A stretch of 10,942 bases of DNA, from assembly GCA_002398825.1 (NCBI GenBank), contig DHBS01000044.1, positions 3,392 through 14,333 of the forward strand. The letters are read 5' to 3'. Below, piece after piece: positions 1 through 6,729 of the stretch. The notes beneath the pieces are model-generated. The model worked only from the letters and a program-made list of their open reading frames with translations. It made no database searches and was not told where the DNA came from. Both the position numbers and the translations under genes were made by a program. This DNA is from Syntrophomonas sp. UBA4922. GTDB taxonomy: Bacteria > Bacillota > Syntrophomonadia > Syntrophomonadales > Syntrophomonadaceae. How positions within the stretch are numbered: position 1 is the stretch's first letter; each line of letters begins with the position of its first letter.

Positions 1-2387
1 CCCAGAGGATCAGTGATGGTATCCGGGAATCCGTCGTCATAGGTATAGGTAACAGTACCGGTGCCGGCATCGGTTTCAGGATTGGTCCGGGTGTGGATCT
101 GACCGTCGGCATAATAGGTGAAGCTGGTGACGGCATCATCGGGATCGGTGATGCTGGTCAGATTGTGGTTGCTGTCAAAAGTGAAACTGGTTTCCTTTTC
201 TTCCGGGTCGGTGATGGTGATAAGGTTGTCGTTAGAATCATATTCATATTCGGTGGTGCCAAAAACGTTGGTGGCCGAGGTCAGGTTGCCGCGGTCATCA
301 TAGGCAAAGGTTTGTTCATTTTCATAAGCGTCGATGATGCTGGTGCAGTTGTAGTTTTGATCATAGCCGTAGACGGTTTCGGCCCCTTGCGGATCGGTTA
401 CACTGATGCCGCAGAAGTGATCGTCGTAACCATAGCCGGTGACATCGTTCTCTGGTCCGGTAATGGTTGTTTGGGAATCACTGTATGCATATTGCCAGCT
501 GTTTGTTAGGGCGTCGCTCTGCTCAAGCACCCGGGAGCTGTCGTCATAGCTGTTGGTTAAGACCGTATTTCCTTCCGGAAGGGTGATGGTGGTCAGGCCG
601 TGGGCATCGTACCCGTACTGGGTCAATCCTCCGTTTAAGTCCTGTACCGTGGTCAGATTGCCATCTGTATAGCCGTATGCTACGCTGCGGCTCATGAGGT
701 CGGTGATCTCGGTCAAATGGTTTTCGCTATCGTAATCAAGGCTCAAGGTCTGCCCGCTGCCCGGATCGTTTACGGTGGTGAGCAGGTCGCTGCTGTAGGT
801 GAATTCCAGGCTGTTGCCGTTCTGATCGGTGATGCTTTCCAGTTGTCCGGAGGCATTGAAAATATATGCGCTGTGATCCTTGAAGGTCAGGGTATAGCCG
901 TCATCAGGGCCTAAAGCCAGTTCTTCGTAGCAGCCGGGAGGAGGGCTGTAATCGCTGCCGTCAAGGGTGAATACATAAACATGGCCGTCGGCATAAGACA
1001 CGGCAATACTGCCGTCAGGGTTGACGGCGAGATGGACATTGTAATTATGCGTCCAGCCCTTTCCTAATGGGCCGGTATAGTCATCCTGGCTGTTGTAGAA
1101 GCGGGTGAACCGCAAGCCGGGTCCGGGCAGGGGGATGGCGATATCGGTGTTCTGCTGGATGAAGTTGCCGGTGGAGAGGTTGACCAAGCCGTTATAGCCA
1201 CAGAAGGGGCGCAGGCCCAAGAGGTCTTTGGAAATGACTTTGCCTCCGGCTCTCAGATAAGGGTAGCCGTCATTTTCGTTCGGGTCGATTCCCCATATGT
1301 TTTCAAAGTCCCAATCGATGTAAGTTTCCTGCATACCCATTTCCAAGGTAGTTTTAGGTGTACCCTTGTCGGCATCAAATTGTCCCGATGTCTGTGAATT
1401 ATAATATGAACCTGGTTGTATACCGAAAGCATCAGTACCAATCAATCCGCCACAATAATCACTACCATTTACAGCTCCAATGGCATAGCAATTGACTACA
1501 TTTAAGCCGTTGAGTCCTATGAGCCCTCCCGTTCCGTCATTGTCATTTGTGGCAGTAACACTACAGGTAGAATATGAATTTGTCACGCCAGCCTCTTCGC
1601 ACTCTGCGTCCCATACATAACCTACCAACCCACCAATAGCACCTTCACCAACAATTTTACCACTAGAAAAACTCATATCGATTGTGGTATAGTAACCTTC
1701 ACCAACCAAAGCCCCTACGAAATATCCTCCAACAATATCCACATCAACTAAGCGAGCATTATCTAGTCTAACCCTTTCTGAATCCCCTGACGTATAACCG
1801 AACAATCCGACATGATCGGTGTCGGGTCTATTAATAGTTAAGTTAGCCACAATATACCCATGAAAATCATAACTACCAGTAAATGGGTTGGGTTCCGTGC
1901 AAATAGGTTCCCAGTTTTCATATTCGCTTAAATCAATATCGGCCATTTGGATATAATGGCCGCTCAAATTATAGCGAACGTTGTACAAATCCTCCGCAGT
2001 CCATATCTCGATTACTTCTTCGGTGGATTCTGTTGCTGAAAAGGCCGCATCAATATTTTGATTTGCACGCTCTTTTCTCCGCTCGATTAGTTGGGAGCGG
2101 CGTTCACGATATTCCTCCGGCGAAGTTGGCTTTTTTACAGGATTTTCAGTGATGTTCAGATTCAATTCCGGTTCTTGATCGTTGTTTAATGGTGGCGTGT
2201 TTTCTGGGGTGTTGTCTGGAGGGTTTTCGGGCGAATCATTGTCGTCCACAATTTCAACGGTAATGGCGTCATTTGCAGAACTACTCAATTCTTCAGCTTT
2301 TGTTAAAGCGCTGTCAGGATACGCGAAGAAAATGGCGCATAATAGAAGTGCGATCAGCAAGAAGCGTGGCTGTAAAACTCGTTTCAT
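1..2387 (-). CDS. Secreted GLUG / Rhs (YD-repeat) protein, 3' end beyond window
   Basis: One open frame of 795 codons runs from ATG 2387 off the left edge; a purine-rich RBS (GAGGGGG) lies a few bases upstream. Seen: a Sec signal peptide at residues 1 to about 29 (MKR then LLIALLLCAIFFAY); an acidic Pro/Asn-rich linker, about 40-80; a charged stretch, about 85-105; GLUG-type repeats at about 190-320 (GALVGE, GGLVGY, GGLIGL, GGLIGT); a DUF6531-like junction at about 400-450 (NLSTGNF, RFTRFYNS, GKGWTHNYN); then YD repeats from about 500 to the edge (YGYTDGNLTTV, TQYGYDAHG, FTYYADGQIHT). Rhs proteins form a large beta shell that in many family members encloses a C-terminal toxin; any such domain and its immunity gene would be left of the window. 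The GLUG part is more AT-rich than the Rhs part (24, 26 and 24 G+C in three sampled 60-base lines, against 32 in one sampled Rhs line), so the gene may be a mosaic. Rhs identification is firm; the ligand, target and toxin are unknown. Confidence 0.93.
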   Translation of the reverse strand, partial: MKRVLQPRFLLIALLLCAIFFAYPDSALTKAEELSSSANDAITVEIVDDNDSPENPPDNTPENTPPLNNDQEPELNLNITENPVKKPTSPEEYRERRSQLIERRKERANQNIDAAFSATESTEEVIEIWTAEDLYNVRYNLSGHYIQMADIDLSEYENWEPICTEPNPFTGSYDFHGYIVANLTINRPDTDHVGLFGYTSGDSERVRLDNARLVDVDIVGGYFVGALVGEGYYTTIDMSFSSGKIVGEGAIGGLVGYVWDAECEEAGVTNSYSTCSVTATNDNDGTGGLIGLNGLNVVNCYAIGAVNGSDYCGGLIGTDAFGIQPGSYYNSQTSGQFDADKGTPKTTLEMGMQETYIDWDFENIWGIDPNENDGYPYLRAGGKVISKDLLGLRPFCGYNGLVNLSTGNFIQQNTDIAIPLPGPGLRFTRFYNSQDDYTGPLGKGWTHNYNVHLAVNPDGSIAVSYADGHVYVFTLDGSDYSPPPGCYEELALGPDDGYTLTFKDHSAYIFNASGQLESITDQNGNSLEFTYSSDLLTTVNDPGSGQTLSLDYDSENHLTEITDLMSRSVAYGYTDGNLTTVQDLNGGLTQYGYDAHGLTTITLPEGNTVLTNSYDDSSRVLEQSDALTNSWQYAYSDSQTTITGPENDVTGYGYDDHFCGISVTDPQGAETVYGYDQNYNCTSIIDAYENEQTFAYDDRGNLTSATNVFGTTEYEYDSNDNLITITDPEEKETSFTFDSNHNLTSITDPDDAVTSFTYYADGQIHTRTNPETDAGTGTVTYTYDDGFPDTITDPL

Positions 2388-2795
2388 GACCTACCCCCTC
2401 ATTTTTTCTGCCTTTTGAAATGAATTCATTGTCTATCCCCCACCAATATTGCCAATACTATCCATTACGACATTTTATTGCTATTTCCTGCCACAATATC
2501 ATGAACTGCTGCGAATCAGACATGAACGACCGTTTTTGTCATAAAATGATTTCATGCTCCGCCAGATCTACTCCGCCAGAGATTACCGTTGGATAAAACG
2601 CAACGATCTGCAGCTTTGTTAAGTGGAACACCCCGAAAAAGCTTCCATAGTTCGATCAGGTACGGCAAATTGCTTGGCGAATAAGAGCGCTATTCGAGCC
2701 GCAACCCACGTCTTTCGGTTTGTTTTAGTTTATAATTGTTTATTTTGGTTGATAATAATTGCAAAGTTACATACAATGGAGTTGGAGGTGAGCAT
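2388..2795. other. Gene-free divergent intergenic region
   Basis: These 408 bases separate the minus-strand Rhs gene from the plus-strand HTH-Uma2 gene and must hold both promoters. No frame has a credible gene: every frame I followed through 2530-2720 is broken by stops. A direct repeat CTCCGCCAGA occurs twice at about 2557 and 2571. The stretch 2540-2700 is more GC-rich than its flanks and could be a decayed gene or element remnant, but I recognise no family in it. Confidence 0.5.
2731..2736 (+). promoter_or_regulatory. Possible -10 box (TATAAT) for HTH-Uma2 gene
   Basis: A perfect TATAAT lies in an AT-rich stretch about 60 bases before the start codon of the HTH-Uma2 gene. The hexamer 17 bases further upstream is a poor match to TTGACA, so the call rests on the -10 alone. 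Confidence 0.3.
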
Positions 2796-3545
2796 ATGAA
2801 AGCGGACAAAGATCTGATAACCGCCCAAAGCCTTGCTGAAGCCTTGAACCTGTCGGTAGAAACGATTTGGAGATATACACGTGAAAAGAGGATTCCGTTT
2901 GTTGAACTGGGCCGCAGGCAGTATCGTTACCAGCTTGAGGAGGTAGTTAAAGCGCTGGATGGCGGTGGGGTTCATGAACAGTCAGCCCGCTATGAGACCA
3001 GGCCCGCCAAAAAGCTTACTTATCAGGACTATCTGGAAATCCCCGATGAACCGGGCTATCGTTTTGAGATCCTCAACGGCATGTTGGTCAAAGAACCTTC
3101 GCCCAATGTTATGCACCAGCGGGTTTCCCGCCGCTTGCAAAGGCTCCTGGAAGACTATTTTATGGAGGCTGATCCCCAAGGAGAGGTTTTTAACGCTCCG
3201 TTGGATGTTACGTTTCAGGACATATCCGTAGTCCAGCCGGATATTTTATATATTTCCGGCCTTCAACAATCAATAGTGAAAGACACCCGCATCGATGGTC
3301 CTCCCACCCTGGTGGTGGAAATTTTGTCTCCTTCCAACGGCCGCAAAGACCGCCTGCAGAAATTGCAGATATATCAGGAAGCCGGGGTGCAGCATTACTG
3401 GATAGTGAATCCCCAGGAAAATACCCTGGAATGTTTTGCTCTGCAAAACGGCTTATATACCCTGGCTGCGGCGGGAATGGACCATGATGTGGTAGAGCCT
3501 CCCGCTTTTCAAGGATTGTCGGTTGCTCTGAAGTCCTTGTGGTGA
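2796..3545 (+). CDS. HTH domain fused to Uma2-family (DUF820) nuclease-like domain
   Basis: The product has 249 residues. The start is ATG 2796 because GGAGGTG sits 5 bases upstream; an in-frame TTG 60 bases earlier has no RBS. Residues about 6-53 (LITAQSLAEALNLSVETIWR, then REKRIPFVELGRRQYRY) form an excisionase/MerR-like helix-turn-helix, so the protein probably binds DNA. Residues about 73-249 are a Uma2 domain, a PD-(D/E)XK-fold family: E91 (RFEILNG), D149 (VVQPDILYI), E175 (LVVEILSPS), K184 or K189, and the family block HYWIVNP at 200-206. All expected acidic catalytic positions are present, so the fold should be active if the family is a nuclease; the biological substrate of Uma2 proteins is poorly defined. 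Uma2 genes are often multicopy and linked to accessory DNA, which fits the neighbouring Rhs gene. The next gene starts 105 bases downstream. Confidence 0.9.
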   Translation: MKADKDLITAQSLAEALNLSVETIWRYTREKRIPFVELGRRQYRYQLEEVVKALDGGGVHEQSARYETRPAKKLTYQDYLEIPDEPGYRFEILNGMLVKEPSPNVMHQRVSRRLQRLLEDYFMEADPQGEVFNAPLDVTFQDISVVQPDILYISGLQQSIVKDTRIDGPPTLVVEILSPSNGRKDRLQKLQIYQEAGVQHYWIVNPQENTLECFALQNGLYTLAAAGMDHDVVEPPAFQGLSVALKSLW

Positions 3546-3598
3546 AACACGGAAGTTATTTCTAAAAGATTGGCATGGCGCGCAGATACATCAAGTAT

Positions 3599-3622
3599 TA
3601 TAATAGCTGTTATAATAGCTAT
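3599..3622 (+). repeat. Two-copy 12-bp tandem repeat with TATAAT boxes ahead of the 129-aa gene
   Basis: TATAATAGCTGT (3599-3610) is followed directly by TATAATAGCTAT (3611-3622), matching at 11 of 12 positions. Each copy holds a perfect TATAAT, so the repeat may carry two staggered -10 boxes for the 129-aa gene and perhaps secDF. A TTGGCA at 3570-3575 could be a -35 but is 23 bases from the first TATAAT, too far for a normal sigma-A spacer. It could equally be an operator. Confidence 0.4.
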
Positions 3623-3650
3623 AGCTAACATTGGATAGGAGGCATACTGC

Positions 3651-4040
3651 ATGCATAAGAAAGTATGTAAAAAGCATATTTGGATCTGCCTGCTGGCCTG
3701 CTCCTTGATTTTTGCATATGGTACACCTCTTATCGGCGTCTCTTTTGATGGGAATCTCTTAAACAGTTCTTCCATCAACGGAGGGGCGGAACGCTCATCC
3801 ATGAGCGGCGCAACTGTTCTATGGCATGTTAATGATTTAGCCATTACCGCTACTTCTGCAGAGATTTTAGTTTCGCCGGCGAAACACTCCCAATGGCTGC
3901 TGTTCAGCGTTCTAACCTCGTGGATCGCCGCCCAGATCATATGTCTCTTCTTTTCTTCCCGGCTCGCCGGCAGCCTGTGTTTACAATTCGATTCTATCCA
4001 GATAACCCTTTTTCTCCATGAAAAAGACGGCATGAAATGA
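3651..4040 (+). CDS. Hypothetical membrane or exported protein, 129 aa, upstream of secD
   Basis: I do not recognise this protein. ATG 3651 has a strong AGGAGG (3637-3642) 8 bases upstream, supporting this frame over a longer minus-strand frame on the same DNA. A Lys-rich N-terminus (MHKKVCKKH) precedes a hydrophobic segment, residues about 10-30, giving a signal peptide or anchor; LLAC at 14-17 resembles a lipobox, but hydrophobic residues continue past the Cys, so an anchor is equally likely. Residues about 31-80 are polar and Ser/Asn-rich. A second hydrophobic segment covers about 82-101 (WLLFSVLTSWIAAQIICLFF), followed by a short tail ending HEKDGMK. It is encoded 145 bases before secD on the same strand. 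That position, with the hairpins between, raises the possibility of a regulatory nascent peptide of the VemP/MifM kind, although I see no known arrest motif such as RAPP. It could simply be a small accessory membrane protein. Confidence 0.62.
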   Translation: MHKKVCKKHIWICLLACSLIFAYGTPLIGVSFDGNLLNSSSINGGAERSSMSGATVLWHVNDLAITATSAEILVSPAKHSQWLLFSVLTSWIAAQIICLFFSSRLAGSLCLQFDSIQITLFLHEKDGMK

Positions 4041-4054
4041 TATAACCGCTTTGC

Positions 4055-4078
4055 TTCGGGAGCGGCAGATCTCCCGGA
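4055..4078 (+). other. Leader hairpin A between the 129-aa gene and secD
   Basis: TTCGGGAG (4055-4062) pairs with CTCCCGGA (4071-4078) around an 8-base loop, giving an 8-bp stem with one G-T pair. It begins 15 bases after the stop codon of the 129-aa gene, so a ribosome paused at that stop would cover or crowd it. There is no T run, so it is not an intrinsic terminator. Confidence 0.45.
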
Positions 4079-4079
4079 G

Positions 4080-4108
4080 GGATAGCTGCGCTCAAAAAGC
4101 GCCTATCC
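4080..4108 (+). other. Leader hairpin B ahead of secD
   Basis: GGATAG (4080-4085) pairs with CTATCC (4103-4108) and GCGCT (4088-4092) with AGCGC (4098-4102), around a CAAAA loop and a 2-base CT bulge: 11 base pairs in all. It is the strongest structure between the 129-aa gene and secD. The following bases are only weakly T-rich (GTGTCATTTCG), so it is a poor terminator and may instead act as an attenuator, an RNA-processing site or a stability element. Confidence 0.5.
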
Positions 4109-4185
4109 GTGTCATTTCGTTCGTCAGGGCCCCGTCGCCGCCAGGCGATGATGCGCACCATCGGTCATAATTGGAGGAAAAATTG

Positions 4186-5445
4186 ATGAATTCTAAATGG
4201 GTCTTTTTTATCATCGTTTTAATAACGGCTGTTTTATTTGGCATTGCTGTTTTCGGCCTCAAAATTGGCGGTTTAGAAATCAAAGGCGCCGGCCAGATGC
4301 GCTACGGAATAGATATCCGCGGCGGCGTGGAGGCCACCTATGAGCCCAGGGATCTGGGACGCAAGCCGACTGAAAATGAGCTCCAAGCTGTAAGGACCAT
4401 CATTGAAACCCGTATGGACGCCAAAAACATTACCGATCGGGATGTAACCATCGACAAGAGCAATGGCAAAGTAATCGTCCGTTTTCCCTGGAAATCGGAT
4501 GAAGCCAATTTCGACCCGCAACAGGCGGTAGCTGAGCTGGGTGAGACGGCCAGACTGACCTTCAAGGATCCTGACGGCGGTATTATCCTGGAAGGCAACG
4601 ATGTAGCCAAATGCGCCGCCCGGTTAAGCCCCGCTGATAATGAACCCGTTGTCGATCTCGATCTGTCTCCCGCTGGAGCGGAAAAGTTTGCCAAGGCTAC
4701 CGGCCGGCTGGTTGGGCAAAACATAAATATTTATATGGATGAAAGCTTGATTTCTACGGCAACTGTAATGACACAGATTACGGGAGGCAATGCGCAGATA
4801 ACCAGGCTGGGAAGCCTGGAGGCCGCAGTCTCGCTGGCCAATAAGATCAGTTCAGGCGCTCTGCCCTACTCGCTGGTGGTAAAAAACTGCAATATTATCA
4901 GCCCCACCCTGGGCAGCAACGCCCTTGCGGTAATGGTGATGGCGGGCAAGGTTGCGTTCATACTGGTCTGCCTGTTTATGCTGGCGTATTACCGCCTGCC
5001 CGGATTGGTGGCATGCATCGCCTTGATTTTACAGGTTACCGGCCAGTTGCTGGCATTGTCGGTACCGCAGTTTACTTTGACGCTGCCGGGCATCGCCGGT
5101 TTGATATTGTCCGTTGGTATGGGCGTAGATGCCAACATCATCGTATCGGAACGCATCAAAGAAGAGCTTAACGCGGGCAAGACCCTCTTGAGGGCGATTG
5201 AAACCGGCTTTGAAAGGGCTTTTTCGGCCGTTTTTGACGGCAACATCACAGTGATCATCGTGGCCATCATCTTGATAATCTTCGGTTCCGGCGCCATGCT
5301 GTCATTCGGGTATACCCTTCTATGCGGGGTCATCATGAATTTTATTGCCGGTGTCACCGCATCCCGCCTTATGATACGTTCACTGGCCAATTTTAAGGCA
5401 TTGCGTTTACCGCAGTATTTTGGTGCAAGGAGGGCTGCACAATGA
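4186..5445 (+). CDS. secD: Protein translocase subunit SecD
   Basis: SecD forms the SecDF membrane complex, which uses the proton-motive force to pull substrates through SecYEG and complete export. The product has 419 residues. The start is ATG 4186, with GGAGGA 7 bases upstream; the in-frame TTG at 4171 overlaps that RBS and is unlikely. Seen: TM1 at about 5-25; the P1-head entry motif YGIDIRGG (40-47), here with IR where LK or LQ is usual; a periplasmic domain to about 240 containing the D2-type block DLDLSPAGAEKFAKAT; then about five more helices, including GLILSVGMGVDANIIVSERI (305-324) with the conserved Asp315 implicated in proton coupling, and the block GFERAFSAVFDGN followed by a long hydrophobic helix. 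Length suits Firmicutes SecD, which is shorter than the E. coli protein. The stop overlaps the secF start (ATGA), implying translational coupling. No yajC is seen nearby. Confidence 0.97.
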   Translation: MNSKWVFFIIVLITAVLFGIAVFGLKIGGLEIKGAGQMRYGIDIRGGVEATYEPRDLGRKPTENELQAVRTIIETRMDAKNITDRDVTIDKSNGKVIVRFPWKSDEANFDPQQAVAELGETARLTFKDPDGGIILEGNDVAKCAARLSPADNEPVVDLDLSPAGAEKFAKATGRLVGQNINIYMDESLISTATVMTQITGGNAQITRLGSLEAAVSLANKISSGALPYSLVVKNCNIISPTLGSNALAVMVMAGKVAFILVCLFMLAYYRLPGLVACIALILQVTGQLLALSVPQFTLTLPGIAGLILSVGMGVDANIIVSERIKEELNAGKTLLRAIETGFERAFSAVFDGNITVIIVAIILIIFGSGAMLSFGYTLLCGVIMNFIAGVTASRLMIRSLANFKALRLPQYFGARRAAQ

Positions 5446-6368
5446 TCAGATTCTATAAACACCGCCATATATTTTTCGCGATTTCGCTTTGCATCGTGTT
5501 ATTCGGGATTGTTGCCGCTTTTATCAACGGCATCCATCTTGATATTCAGTTTAAAGGCGGCACCATACTGAAATACGCCTACGTATCCACAATCGATGCC
5601 GAACAAGCGGAGAAGATCATTCAACAGTCGGTTGGGAAAATCACCAACTGCCAGCTGCAGTCCAATATGGCCCTGGATAATCAAATGCTGATCGTCAGTC
5701 TGGCCGGCAATGAAGCGCTAACCTCGGAGGAAGAACGCGCTGTCACTGCGGCGCTCACCCAGGCATATCCCGACAGGCAGCTGACATTGTCCGAATCGTT
5801 AACCGTTGAGCCATTCATCGGAAGGCATTTTTTCACCAATGGGTTGATCGCCATCGCGCTCTCATTTCTGCTCATACTCGTATACGTGGGATTCAGGTTT
5901 AGGAATATCGGCGGGCTTTCTGCAGGCGCTATGGCAATTATTGCCTTGTTTCATGACGTTTTTATCGTCACCGCGGTTTTTATAATCTTTAAAATCCCCT
6001 TAAACGACGCATTTATTGCCGCGATTCTTACCATCATCGGTTTTTCCATCAATGATACCATTGTCATTTATGACCGTATCCGGGAAAATGAGCATATCTT
6101 CCGGAAACAAACCTCCGCTGAGGAACTGGTCGACACCAGCATCAATCAATCCATGATGCGCTCAGTCAACACAAATATTGCGGTGTTTGTAAGTATTACC
6201 GTGGTGTATGTTTTCGCGCAGATATATGATATCGGATCTATTAGAGCATTCGCCCTGCCCATGATGTTTGGCACCATTTCCGGCTGTTACTCAACCATCT
6301 GTATCGCGGGGCCGCTTTGGACCATGTGGCAAAATCACAAAAAGAATAAAGGCCTTGCAGCCTGCTAA
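5442..6368 (+). CDS. secF: Protein translocase subunit SecF
   Basis: SecF is the partner of SecD in the export-enhancing complex. The product has 308 residues, a normal length. ATG 5442 overlaps the secD stop by four bases (ATGA), with AAGGAGG about 8 bases upstream inside secD. Seen: TM1 at about 8-28; the SecF signature FKGG at 37-40 following LDIQ; a periplasmic domain to about 125; then five helices, including FLLILVYVGFRFR, IALFHDVFIVTAVF and ILTIIGFSINDTIVIYDRIR (196-214), whose Asp205 corresponds to the conserved Asp of the family; and MMRSVNTNIAV at 238-248, the variant of the usual SINT motif. All key residues are intact. The C-terminus is short and basic (HKKNKGLAAC). Convergent with the PHP gene. 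Confidence 0.97.
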   Translation: MIRFYKHRHIFFAISLCIVLFGIVAAFINGIHLDIQFKGGTILKYAYVSTIDAEQAEKIIQQSVGKITNCQLQSNMALDNQMLIVSLAGNEALTSEEERAVTAALTQAYPDRQLTLSESLTVEPFIGRHFFTNGLIAIALSFLLILVYVGFRFRNIGGLSAGAMAIIALFHDVFIVTAVFIIFKIPLNDAFIAAILTIIGFSINDTIVIYDRIRENEHIFRKQTSAEELVDTSINQSMMRSVNTNIAVFVSITVVYVFAQIYDIGSIRAFALPMMFGTISGCYSTICIAGPLWTMWQNHKKNKGLAAC

Positions 6369-6727
6369 AATATGAAATGGCATAGCGGCTATATTGTCCG
6401 AAGCAAGCACCAAGGGGCGGTTTCTCCCGCCCCTTTGGCAACTCAATGAACTGATCCGCCTCATACATTTCACTTTTATCACAGATTACCACATCCCCCA
6501 GAAAGGGAGAACCGTCCCCTAGCTCGGGAGGCAGCAGAGGACGGCAGGTTGAGGAAGCATAGGAACGTGGAATGGCTATCATTCCCGAATTACCTTTGAT
6601 TATCGCAGTCTCAGAGGGAAATTCGGAGGGAGGTGAAAGCACTGTTTTCCTTGTCCCTGTAATTATGATAAAACCTCATGGTTAGAGGTATTGTTTTCTA
6701 AAAGAAAAAAAGGATTGGACAGCAACC
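6369..6727. other. Convergent intergenic region between secF and the PHP gene
   Basis: These 359 bases hold the strong hairpin at 6410-6438 and, at the right, the terminator of the minus-strand PHP gene. A second pairing, CCGTCC near 6513 with GGACGG near 6538, suggests further RNA structure. A minus-strand frame from GTG 6642 stays open across the whole stretch and into antisense secF; its codons look fairly protein-like but it has a weak RBS and no recognised domain, so I do not call it a gene. Confidence 0.5.
6410..6438 (+). terminator. Strong GC-rich hairpin after secF, without T run
   Basis: CCAAGGGGCGG (6410-6420) pairs with CCGCCCCTTTGG (6427-6438) around a 6-base loop, giving 11 base pairs with one bulged T. 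It starts about 40 bases after the secF stop, where a terminator is expected, but neither strand has a T run after it. It may stabilise the 3' end of the secDF mRNA or need a factor to terminate. Confidence 0.45.
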
Positions 6728-6729
6728 TT
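6704..6729 (-). terminator. Intrinsic terminator of the PHP gene
   Basis: Reading the minus strand, AAGGTTG pairs with CAATCCTT (one bulged T) around a CTGTC loop and runs straight into a tract of seven T. The stem begins inside the TAA stop codon (6728-6730) of the PHP gene, a compact arrangement typical of factor-independent termination. Confidence 0.65.

Noticed and set aside
93..914. Plus-strand frames opposite the YD repeats
   Set aside because: Repetitive Val/Ile/Gly-rich products caused by the codon periodicity of the Rhs gene on the other strand.
2736..2795. Upstream TTG start for the HTH-Uma2 gene
   Set aside because: It overlaps the likely -10 box and has no RBS, while ATG 2796 has GGAGGTG at 5 bases.
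3509..4033. A 174-codon minus-strand frame opposite the 129-aa gene
   Set aside because: It overlaps the end of the Uma2 gene, and its product shows no recognisable domain, whereas the plus-strand frame has a strong AGGAGG at correct spacing and a signal-like N-terminus.
4171..4185. Upstream TTG start for secD
   Set aside because: It overlaps the GGAGGA ribosome binding site that serves ATG 4186.
6241..6642. A 133-codon minus-strand frame antisense to the end of secF
   Set aside because: About a third is antisense to conserved secF sequence, the RBS is weak and no family is recognised; kept only as an observation.
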